Below, piece by piece: positions 37,901 through 47,412 of a DNA stretch of 64,000 nucleotides. Made by a program: the position numbers and the translations under genes. The first letter of the stretch is position 1. Each line of letters opens with the position of its first letter. Below the pieces are notes generated by a model. The model was not told where the DNA came from. It worked only from the letters and a program-made list of their open reading frames with translations, and searched no databases. The stretch is from Sambucus nigra (lineage: Eukaryota > Streptophyta > Magnoliopsida > Dipsacales > Adoxaceae): the NCBI GenBank assembly GCA_949130495.1, contig OX422210.1, positions 496,659,760 through 496,723,759 on the forward strand. The letters run 5' to 3'.

Positions 37901-40900
37901 ACGAGACTCCCATTTTTAGAAAATAATGATAATTTGCATATTTCTCGACATAGGCATAAAAACATGGCATTAGCAGGTGAAAAGCCAAAACAGCCCCCGA
38001 ACGGCCTCATGAGTAGCACTAACACATCACACGGGAAAAACGTAACTCATAGGAACTGACCGCGTGATCAAGTGACTCTCGATTTGAAAATACATCGATA
38101 ATTTGCATATTTCTAGACTTAGGCATAAAATATGGGGTTAGTGGTGAAACTCGAAACAACCCCCTAACGGCCCATTGAGTGGCACTAACACCTCGCACGA
38201 CACCAATGTAACTCATAGTAACTGACCGCGCGATCGCGGGACACCCGATTTGAGAATATGATGATAATTAGCATATTTCCAGACTTAGGCAAAAAATATG
38301 GCGTTAGTGGGTGAAAACCCAAAACAGCCCCCGAACGGCTCCATGAGTGGCACCAACACCTTGCTCGCTACCAATGTAACTCGTACGAACTGACCGTGCG
38401 ATCCCGGGACTCTCACTTTGAGAATATGAAGATAATTTTCCTATTTCTAGACGTTGGCATAAAAACATGGCGTTAGTGGGTGAAAACTTGAAACAGTCCC
38501 CGAACGACTCCGTGAGTGGCACCAACACCTCGCACGGGACCAATCTAACTCGTAGGAACTGATCGCACGATCAAAGGACTCAAAGTTTGAGAATACGACA
38601 ATACTTTGCATATTTTTAGACTTGGGCACAAAAACATGGCATTAGTCGGTGCAAACCTGTAACAGTCCCTGTACGGCCCCGTGAGTTACACTAACACCTC
38701 GCACGAGACCAATGTAACTCGTAGGAACTTACCACGTGATCACGGGACTCCCGATTTGAGAAAATGATGATAATTATAAATTTTCACACTAAGGTATAAA
38801 AACATAGCGTTAGCGGGTCAAACTCCGAAAGAACCCCCGAACAGCTCCGTGAGTAGCACTAACTCGCACGAGACCATCGTAACTCGTAGGAACTGATCGC
38901 GCGATCACGAGACTCCCAAGTTGAGAAAATGATGATAATTTCTGTATTTCTAGACTTAGGCATACAAACAAGGCCTTAGCGGGTAAAAACCTAAAACAAC
39001 CCCAGAATGGTGCCGTGAGTGGCACCAATACCTAACACGGGACCAACGTAACTCGTAGGAACAGACCGCGCGATCACGGGACTCCCTATTTGAGAGTAGA
39101 ATGATAATTTTCAGATTTGTAGACTTAGGCTTAAATACATGGCGTTAGTGGGTGAAAACCCGAAACAGCCCCCGAATGGCTCTATGATTGGCACCAACTC
39201 CTTGCACGGGAGCAATCTAACTCATAGGAACTGACCGCGCGATCACGGGACTCCCGTTTTGAGAATAAAATTATAATTTGCATATTTCTAGACTTAGGCT
39301 TAAAAACATGGCATTAGTCGGTGAAAACACGAAACAGCCCCCGGACGGCTCTATGAGTAGCACCAACACCTCGCACGGGACCAATGTAACTCGTAGGAAC
39401 TGATCGCACGATCATGGGACTCTCGGTTTGAGAATACGACAATAATTTGTATATTTCTAGACATAGGCATAAAAACATGGTGTTAGTGGGTGAAAACCCG
39501 AAACAACCCCCGAACGGCTTTGTGAGTGGCACCAACACCTCGCACGGGACCATTCTAAGTCGTAGGAACTGTCCGCGCGATCACGGGACTCCGGGTTTAT
39601 AAATTTGATAAAAATTTGCATTTTTCTAGACTTAGGCATAAAAACATGGCGTTAGAAGGTAAAAACCCAAAATAGCCCCCGAATGGCCGCGTGAGTGGCA
39701 CCAACACGTCGCACGGGACTAGTGTAACTCATAAGAACTGACCGCGTGATCACGGGACTCCCGGTTTGAGCAAATGATGAAAATTTGCATATTTCTAGAC
39801 TTAGGCATAAACATAGGGCGTTAGTGGGTGAAAACCCGAAACAACCCCCGAACGGCTCCGTGATTGGCACCCACACCTTGCATGGGACCAATCTAACTCG
39901 TAGGAATTGATCGCGCAATCACAGGACTCTCGATTTGAGAATACAATGATAATTTGAATATTTTTAGACATAGGCTTAAAAACATGCGTTAGTGAGTGAA
40001 AACATGAAACAGTCCCCGAACGGCTCTATGAGTGGCACCAACACCTCGCCCGGGACGAGTGGAAATCGTAGGAACTCACCACACGATCATGGGACTCCCA
40101 GTTTGAGAATACGACAATAATTTGTATATTTATAGACTTAGGCATAAAAGCATGGCATTAGTGGGTGAAAACCCGAAACATCCCCCAAACGGCTCTGTGA
40201 GTGCCACCAACACCTCTCACGGGACCAATCTAACTCGTAGGAACTAACTGCGCGATAACGGGACTCCCAATTTGATAAAATAACGATAGTTTGCGTATTT
40301 CTATACTTTGGCATAAAAACATGGCGTTAGCGGGTGAAAATCCAAAAGAGCCCCCGCACGACCCCCTGAGTGGCACTAACACCCCACACGGGACCAATGT
40401 AACTCGTAGGAACTGACCGCGTGATCAAGTGACTCTCAATTTGAAAATACGTCGATAATGTGCATATTTCTAGAATTAGGCATAAAAACATTGGGTTAGT
40501 GGGTGAAAATTGGAAATAGCCCCCGAACGACCTCGTGAATGGCACCAACACCACACACGGTAACAATGTAGCTCATAAGAACTGACCACGCGATCAGGAG
40601 ATTTCCAGTTTGACAAAATGACGATAATTTGTTTTTTTAGACTTAGGCAAACAAACATAGTGTTAGTGGGTAAAAACCCAAAACGGCCCCCGAACGGCCT
40701 CATGAGTGGCACCAACACCTCGCACGGGACCAATGTAACTCGTAGGAACCTACCACGCGATCACGGGACTCTCGGTTTGTAAAAATGACGATAGTTTGCA
40801 TATTTATAGACTTACGAATAAAAACATGGAGTTAGCAGGTGAAAAGCGAAAAGAGTCCCCGAACGGCCCCGTGAATGGCACCAACACCTCACACGGGACC

Positions 40901-42477
40901 AATGTAACACGTAGGAACTGACCGCGCGATCAAGTGACACCCTATTTGAAAATTTGCTGATAATTTTCATATTTCTAGACTTAGGCATAAAAACATGGGG
41001 TTAGTGGGTGAAAACCCAAAATAGCCCCCGAATGGCCCCATGAGTGGCACTAACACCTCGTACGAGACTAATGTAACTCATAGGAACTGATCGCGCGATT
41101 TTGTGACTCCCAGTTTGAGAATACGACGATAACTTTCATGTTACTAGACTTAGGCTAAAAACATGGCGTTAGTGGGTGAGAACCCAAAACAGCCCCCGAA
41201 CTGTTGCGCGAGTGGCACCAACACCTCGTACAGGACCAATGCAACTCGTAAAAATTCACCGCGCGAGGACGGGACTCCCGATTTGATAATATGATGATAA
41301 TTTGAATATTTTAAGACTTACCTTTAAAAACATGGTGTTGGTGGGTGAAAACTCAAAACAGCCCCCAAACAAGTCCGTTAGTGGCACTAACACCTCTCAC
41401 GAGACCAATGTAACTTATAGGAACTGACCGCGTGATCACGGGTCTCGCGATTTGAGATTACGATGATAATTTGCATATTTTTTGGACTTAGTCTAAAAAC
41501 ATGGTGTAAGTGGGTGAAAACCTCGAAACAGTCCCCAAACAGCTCCTTGAGTGGCACCAACACCTCTCACGGGACCGATGTAACTCGTAGGAACTGACCG
41601 CGTGATCACGGGACTCTTAGTTTGATAATACGATGATAATTTGAATATTTCTAGACTTAGGCATAAAAACATGGGGTTAGTGGGTGAAAACTTAGAAACA
41701 GCCCCCGAACGGCTCCGTGAGTGGCACCAACACCTCGTACGAGACCAATGTAACTCGTAGGAACTGATTGCGTGATCACGGCACTCCTAGTTATATAATA
41801 CAACGATAATTTTCATATTTCTAGACTTAGTCTTAAATACATGGCATTAATGGATGAAAACCCAAAACAACCCCCGAACGGCTCCGTGAGTGGCACCAAC
41901 ACCTTGCACAGGACCAATATAACTCGTAAGAACTGATCGTGCGATCACGCGACTCCCGATTTGAGAATACAACGATAATTTTCATATTTTTAGACTTTGG
42001 CAAAAAAATGCGTTAGTGGCTGAAAACCCAAAATAGCCCCCGAACGGCTCTGAGAGTGGCACCAAGGAACTGATCGTGCGATCAAGGGACTCCGAATTTG
42101 AGAATACGACGATAGTCTGCATATTTTTGGACTTAGGCCTAAAAATATGACTTAGGTATAAAAACATAGCGTTAGCGGGACAAAACCTGAAATAGCCCCC
42201 CAAAATCCCCGTGATTGGCACCTCGCACAGGACCAATGTAAATCGTAGGAACTGACTGATGATGCTGGAATTAGCACCACCAAATAAGGTGTTTTCAAGC
42301 TCAATCTAAGAACAACAATGGAAGCATAGTTAGATAAAAGGTAGGAGAATGAGATGAGGAGAAGAGGAGAGAGAACCAGAATATAAGTGGTTTAGCCTAA
42401 ATTGGCCTACGTCCACCGTGTGTGTGACTAACCTCACTATAATAAGGAACTGATGGCCATGGATACAATCTCTCAAG

Positions 42478-42495
42478 CTCTCTCTCTCTCTCTCT
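42478..42495. repeat. (CT)9 microsatellite in Tat LTR
   Basis: Nine CT units; on the element's own strand it is a GA run downstream of the TATA box, in the expected 5' untranslated part of the transcript. Confidence 0.85.
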
Positions 42496-42565
42496 ACTGT
42501 GTATCTAGACAGATTTTAAGCTAGGGTTGTATATCTTGGATCCTTCAAAAGGTAGAGGATGACCT

Positions 42566-42575
42566 CTATATATAG
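42566..42575 (-). promoter_or_regulatory. TATA box of the Tat LTR
   Basis: CTATATATAG, a symmetrical plant TATA box, placed about 605 bp into the 924 bp LTR when read on the minus strand. The symmetry means strand is assigned from the LTR orientation. Confidence 0.6.
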
Positions 42576-42788
42576 TACCTAGGGGGTGTAATGTACCCCC
42601 CATGCATGTAATGTGCATGTGTGTGATTGCCTCACCAATATGGGAAAGCCATCTGTCACATGTAGAGAATGATGTTGCAATATTCTCCCCACGTGTGGGG
42701 AATAATCTTGTTATAACTGATTTGTGTCCACGTGCCCTTATCCAAATGTCAGCAGATGCTCGGCTATTGTGCTCGTTGTATGACCTTG

Positions 42789-43150
42789 GCCTGGGAGAGG
42801 TCGAGGTTGGTAAGTCTAGATGCTCGTTCGGTCCGAGGTGACCATGGAGGTCTCGGCATAATTCTAGCCGAGACAATGGACAAGGTCGGCTTGAGCCGAG
42901 GTTGAGCTGGTGTGTTTGGAGCATCGACTAATGTCTTGATGAGGTTGTTGGTGGCTTCTTGCGAGCTCGGCCTATGTCTGGCCGAGGTTGCCACTCCAAG
43001 GTATACAAGAATGTTGCTTATCCTTGTGATGCATGCGATGTCCCTTCGAGAGAGTGTTGGCCTGGGCTGACCTTACTATGGCCGAGTGCTGATGCCGCAT
43101 GCCCAAGGCTTCTCTAATGTCGGCCACGATCTCAACCGAGGATGGTGTCT
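42789..43150. repeat. GGCCGAG / CTCGGCC inverted-repeat cluster in Tat U3
   Basis: The 7 bp word GCCGAGG or its complement recurs about ten times. Some copies are paired as hairpins: GTCTCGGC at 42850-42857 with GCCGAGAC at 42867-42874 (9 bp loop), and CTCGGCC at 42966-42972 with GGCCGAG at 42980-42986 (7 bp loop). Upstream of the TATA box in the element's orientation, this is where LTR regulatory sites lie; function is inference. Confidence 0.7.
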
Positions 43151-43180
43151 CCGAGCTGAGGTCACACTTAGGGCATATCA

Positions 43181-43198
43181 ATCACCCCCAGCCCTTAG
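43181..43198 (-). other. Polypurine tract of the Tat element
   Basis: On the minus strand CTAAGGGCTGGGGGTGAT sits directly before the LTR start TGATATGCCC. Confidence 0.75.
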
Positions 43199-43373
43199 TG
43201 ACATGCGAAAGCAGGTGATTGTGGGATTTTCACTTCTCTGAGGCCTTTCAAATATTAGTCAGTATTTGTTTGACACTTGTCCAGTGTTGAAGTATGGCTT
43301 GCTTGGCAAGCGTGTGTTGTTAGCCGCCCTTTGGGGCTCCCAAGGTAATGATGGCCCTTGGGAATCGCGCATG

Positions 43374-43383
43374 TATATTTAAG
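43374..43383 (+). promoter_or_regulatory. Candidate TATA box of the antisense ORF
   Basis: TATATTTAAG on the plus strand, followed by an AGGGTTTTAAACCCT dyad that includes AAACCCT, a telo-box word common near plant transcription starts, and then a pyrimidine-rich leader. It is about 390 bp upstream of the first Met (43767). A leader intron is possible (CCTCAG|GTACTC at 43552), but the matching acceptor is not certain. Confidence 0.5.
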
Positions 43384-45015
43384 GGTTTTAAACCCTCATT
43401 TTTCCCTCCATCCTCAATTCTCTTTTTCCTGCACGATTTGCATTCCAAGTGTTTCTCTCTCTAAAGGCAGTCTCTTCACGATTCCACTGCAGAGGTCTTG
43501 AGTGGGGATTTTCTCGAGTTTTCTTCATTTCCTTCCACTACTACTTCCTCAGGTACTCTCTGCCCTCCTTTCCCTTCATTTTTCCCTGTTTCTACCTGTT
43601 TTTTGTGTTTTTCGGCGAGCTTAGGGATTTTCAGGCGAGAACTTCATACTTTCAGGTGAACTGTATTTGCCTTAGGTTTCTTGGTTTGATCTTTAAATTG
43701 CCTTACTTCATTAGCCAATCTTGTTTGTAGTTTAGGAAGTCTCCCCAAGTGTAGTGTCCGCCTCTGATGCTCAGACCCCTATACCAACTTCTTGAGGAGT
43801 TCCCCTCCCTTAGGGAGAAGACTTTAGAAAAAATCAGACAAATAGAAAAAGCACAGGAGGAGGCTCGTAGGTCATAAGAATTCCCTATTAGACCCATCTT
43901 TCCACCACCCCTGAAGGTGATATATCCTGATCCCTTGGAGCCTTTCAATCACACAGAGTTTCCTGTTGATCCTATACCCATGTCTGAGTCTGAGTCTTCT
44001 ACCTCAGACCCCATGTCCGTGGATTCCTTTCAGGAGGCCACGGACTTCTCAAATCTGGAAGATCAGGCCCCTGATCAGGCCGAGGTCTCCAGCCGGGCCT
44101 CATCTTATAACAACTCAAACACCTCAGCCTCTTCCTTAGAGGTTGAGATCGTCAAGCCGAGTGTGTCCATTCCTCCACCACTTAACGCCATTCCTCCGTC
44201 GGCCTTCACCGGTGCCGAGTTCGCTCAGAGGTTCTCGGGTAACCCATCAACATCTGCTCCGGCCGACGTTGAGCTAGATGATGATGATGACGTTGAAAGT
44301 GATGTCGACGTCTCTGAGGCGACCGAGATTTAGAGTACTATAACTGAGGTAGACCCCCTTTGCTTCAGATATCTGTATTCCATTAGTCCCTCCATAAAGC
44401 TAAGAAAACCTCTGAGGGAAGAGAGGGCTTTTCACGGCAGAGACGGCGAAATCTGCTTGTACGAGCAGATGTTCAAGTTGGGGTTTCATCTGCCCATCCA
44501 TCCCATTATCAAATCTATCCTTTCCTATATCAATTTGTCCCCCTCTCAACTATCCCCTAATGCATGGAGGGTCATAATAGGGACCATAGTCTTATGGAAG
44601 GCTGTCCACCAGTCAGACCTCCCAGTTCAGGTCTTTGTAGGTTGCTATGTCCCTTCCTCAGCTAAAAATCATCCGAGCTACTATCATTTTGTAGCTCGGA
44701 AGCCTGAAAAAAAGACGCTTCAAATAACTCAGACTTCCAACCACAACTGGAAGCCATGATACTTTTTTGCTTCTAGACCATGGGAATTTGGCCCATGTGC
44801 TCCCTCGTCCATTATGGAGCTGAGGATGCCCCTTAGGTGGGGTAAGGTCACAATGTCTGCAAGGGCTGACCCTGGCCTGAGCCCACAAAACCTTCACAAG
44901 GTGAAAGCCCTTCAGGATCAGGGGGTACATGGTCTGTTCGTTAGGTTCGAACACTTGATGACCCCCCACTACCTCTCTGAGACAGGTCTGGGTGGAAGTC
45001 CTCTTTCCGAGCTTG

Positions 45016-45094
45016 GTAAGCTCTTTCTATTTGAAGTTGAACCTCTGAGTTTGTTTTTGTCTAATCTTCTAACTCAGATCTATTAATTTTGCAG
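45016..45094 (+). other. Predicted intron 1 of the antisense ORF (79 nt)
   Basis: Donor GAGCTTG|GTAAGC and acceptor AATTTTGCAG|AGCGTC. Removal joins a split Glu codon and carries the frame from exon 1 into exon 2; without splicing the frame stops at 45084-45086. Confidence 0.7.
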
Positions 45095-45477
45095 AGCGTC
45101 CAAAGGATATCTCAGACGAACTCAGGGAAATGGCTGCTCCTAGCTTGACGAGACTTGCAAAGAAAGCAGGCCTGAATGCTCCTCCCCCAGCTCCCTCGGC
45201 CTCAAAGCCCCAAGCCACAAAGAAGAGGGCTTTAACTGAACATGCCCCTGAGGATCAGAGGCAGAAGAAAAAGAGTGTTGATACTTCCATCCCCATCTAT
45301 TCAACAGACCCCTTATCGGCTCGTCTAGAGCAGTTGAAGATCATTGACAGCATCATTGGCCATAATCTGCAGGCCCTAGATGCCTTCGGCTCTACAATAA
45401 TCGAGGCTGATAAGCATTTCTTCAGGTCACTTGATACTCCTTTGATGGTTGAGTTCGGCATCCACAGATCCATTCAG

Positions 45478-45558
45478 GTATGACCTCATATTTCTTTGTA
45501 ATTTCTAAGTGTAACCTCTGATTTTTCTTTGACTCATTCCTGATCGCAAAATCTGCAG
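45478..45558 (+). other. Predicted intron 2 of the antisense ORF (81 nt)
   Basis: Donor ATTCAG|GTATGA and acceptor ATCTGCAG|GGCCTG. The join falls between codons and links exon 2 to the coiled-coil exon in the same reading register; unspliced reading stops at once. Confidence 0.7.
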
Positions 45559-46174
45559 GGCCTGGCAACGATGCACCACCTCTCCAATTGGACTCTGAGG
45601 AAGTTGCCCCTCATCCAGAAGGGTCAAGAGGCTGAGAAGGTCCAGAGTTCTTTGAACGCAGAAATCGACCGGCTAAAGTCTGAGTTGGGTGAGTCTGACA
45701 AGAAGGTGAAGGGGCTAGAGAAGGAGGTCTCTCGGCTTAACAATGACCATGCTGTGGCTCTGAAGGTCAAAGACGATGTTCTGCAGTAGAAGGTCATCTC
45801 GTCCATGAAGGCAGCCCTTGATAATGCCTCAGAGGGGATAATATCCGAGTATAAAAATCTTTGATAAGTTTATGGGCTTTGGCTTTGAATACCTCGGAAG
45901 AGGTCTCAAGGCTACTACCAAGTGGGCGGCTATCAAGGAGAAGGAGGCTGGAACTTTAAAATCCTCTGACTTTATAGGCCTTGGCTTTGCTAATCCTCAG
46001 CTTGCCCAGTCCCTTCAGGAGGTTGAGGAGGAGGCTGCCGCGCCTGTTGAGACTGCCACGTTGGACGGGACAGAGGTTGGAGGGGCAGACCACCATGATG
46101 ACGTTACCGAGGTGACCAACGTCGTCCAGCTTAACCAAACCGAAGGCACCATCTTTCCTCCCTCAAACCCCTAA

Positions 46175-46440
46175 AGAGAATCTCTAAATATTTTTATAGC
46201 CCCTGAAATTGTAATCTTTGAACATTTATAATTTCTGAATGAGCATGGCTCTTACTTTTCCATTCTTTGTAACCTCTGAATATTATAATCTCTGAATTTG
46301 TTATTCTCTGAATGTGTTAGTCTCTGAATGTGTTATTCTCTAAATGTGTTATTCTCTGAAGAGCATCATCTTCTTTTGTTGAATGTATGTCGTGATGCTT
46401 TTGCTCTAAAGCTTATGCAATGGTGTTTGCTTAAACCAAA
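46175..46440. other. AT-rich spacer after the antisense ORF, with a 16 bp tandem repeat
   Basis: No gene. At about 46289-46358 the unit TCTCTGAATGTGTTAT occurs about four times with small changes. The spacer separates the end of the antisense ORF from the 129 bp repeats and would hold the 3' end of the antisense transcript. Confidence 0.75.
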
Positions 46441-47412
46441 TTAGTAGTCTGAGCTCAGACCTCATCACCATTGAATGGTGTTATGAAGGTCTGAGGTCGC
46501 CACCTAAGATGTCCTCATAATCTCACCAAATTAATGATGTTAAAAGGTCTGAGGTCATCCCATTATGGTGTCTGAGCTCATACCTCGTCACCATCGAATG
46601 GTGTTATGAAGGTCTGAGGTCATCACATAAGATGTTACCCCCATAATTAATCTCACCAAATTAATGATTTTAAGGGTCTGAGGTCATCCCATTATGGTGT
46701 CTGAGCTCATACCTCGTCACCACTAAATGGTGTTATGAAGGTCTGAGGTCATCACCTAAGATGTTACCTCCCTAATTAATCTCACCAAATTAATGATGTT
46801 AAGTATCTGAGGTCATCTCATTATGGTGTCTGAGCTCAGACCTCGTCAGCACTGAATGGTGTTATGAAGGTGTGAGGTCATCACCTAAGATGTTACACCC
46901 ATAATTAATCTCACCAAATTAATGATGTTAAGGGTTTGAGGTCATCCCATTTTGGTGTCTGATCTCAGACCTCGTCACCACTGAATGGTGTTATGAAGGT
47001 CTGAGGTCATCACCTAAGATGTTACCCCCATAATTAATCTCACTAAATTAATGATGATAAGGGTCTGGGGTCATCCCATTATGGTGTCTGACCTCAGGCC
47101 TCGTCACCAGTTAATGGTGTTATGAAGGTCTGAGGTCATCACCTACGATGTTACCCCCTAATTAATCTCACCAAATTAATGATGTTAAGGGTCTGAGGTC
47201 ATCTCATTATGGTGTCTGAGCTCAGACCTCGTCACCACTGAATGGTGTTATGAAGGTCTGAGGTCATCACCTAAGATGTTAGCCCCATAATTAATCTCAC
47301 CAAATTAATGATGTTAAGGGTCTGAGGTCATCCCATTATGGTGTCTGAGCTCAGACCTCATCACCACTGAATGGTGTTATGAAGGTCCGAGGTCATCACC
47401 TAAGACGTTACC
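46441..47412. repeat. 129 bp tandem repeat of the Tat element, left block, about 7.5 copies
   Basis: The unit of about 129 bp starts with GGTCTGAGGTCATCACC, then CCCATAATTAATCTCACC, AAATTAATGATGTTAAGG, CATTATGGTGTC, TGAGCTCAGACCTCGTCACC and ACTGAATGGTGTTATGAA. The word TTATGAAGGTCTGAGG recurs at about 46481, 46611, 46739, 46868, 46999, 47127, 47254 and 47384. Each unit contains the 12 bp palindrome TCTGAGCTCAGA or a variant. Element D splits the array at 47412; two more units lie at 56868-57143. Tandem repeats between integrase and the 3' LTR are a known feature of Tat-lineage elements. Confidence 0.9.
47408..47412. other. Target-site duplication of element D, left copy
   Basis: TTACC, identical to 56868-56872 on the other side. 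In intact 129 bp units the site reads GATGTTACCCCCATAATT, so one unit was split here. Confidence 0.92.

Larger units (their letters stand above)
20319..42256 (+). repeat. Satellite array 2, about 169 bp monomer, about 130 copies
   Basis: The same monomer and orientation as array 1; the first bases complete the monomer interrupted by element B. The array ends at GTAGGAACTGAC just before the Tat LTR. Internal order differs along it: roughly 20.3-24.9 kb is a mixture of monomer subtypes, 24.9-34.9 kb is a regular 10-monomer higher-order repeat, and 33.6-36.3 kb recurs at 37.4-39.7 kb. Monomers named by unique words (for example ACTTACCTTTAAAAA, or TAGTGATCGAACGG) recur at fixed distances. Some copies near 42.0-42.2 kb are shortened, as often seen near the edge of an array. 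Confidence 0.95.
42257..43180 (-). mobile_element. 3' LTR of the Tat element
   Basis: About 924 bp, read on the minus strand from TGATATGCCC (ending 43180) to AGCATCATCA (42257), TG...CA ends. A polypurine tract lies immediately upstream on the minus strand. It contains a TATA box at 42566-42575, a (CT)9 run at 42478-42495 and a group of GGCCGAG/CTCGGCC inverted repeats at 42789-43150. No second LTR exists in the window to confirm the limits, so they rest on the terminal dinucleotides and the tract. The 139-codon minus ORF at 42505-42924 is probably chance. Confidence 0.75.
43767..46174 (+). pseudogene. Antisense ORF of the Tat element (putative gypsy-type transposon protein family, Transposase_28-like), spliced, broken
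   Basis: Runs opposite to gag-pol. Predicted exons: 43767-45015, 45095-45477, 45559-46174; both introns are about 80 nt with GT-AG ends and joining them keeps the frame. Exon 1 has an acidic Ser-rich stretch and then YEQMFKLGFHLPIHPIIKSI, LSPSQLSPNAWRVIIG and a YYHFVARKP region, resembling the plant family known as putative gypsy-type transposon (Pfam Transposase_28). Exon 2 has a Lys/Arg-rich nuclear-signal-like part (RQKKKS). Exon 3 has a coiled coil (EIDRLKSELGESDKKVKGLE). Breaks: stops at 43875, 44331, 44757 and 45787 and a frameshift near 45,860; all else stays in register. Grande-type Tat elements are known to carry an antisense ORF here; its function is unknown. Confidence 0.72.

Noticed and set aside
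42505..42924. 139-codon minus-strand ORF in the Tat LTR
   Set aside because: It runs across the TATA box and the inverted repeats, has no recognisable domain, and overlaps other shadows of similar length.
43449..43730. 93-codon plus-strand ORF starting MFLSLKAVSSRF
   Set aside because: It covers a pyrimidine-rich leader with likely splice sites (CCTCAG|GTACTC), has no recognisable domain, and is in a different frame from the antisense ORF.
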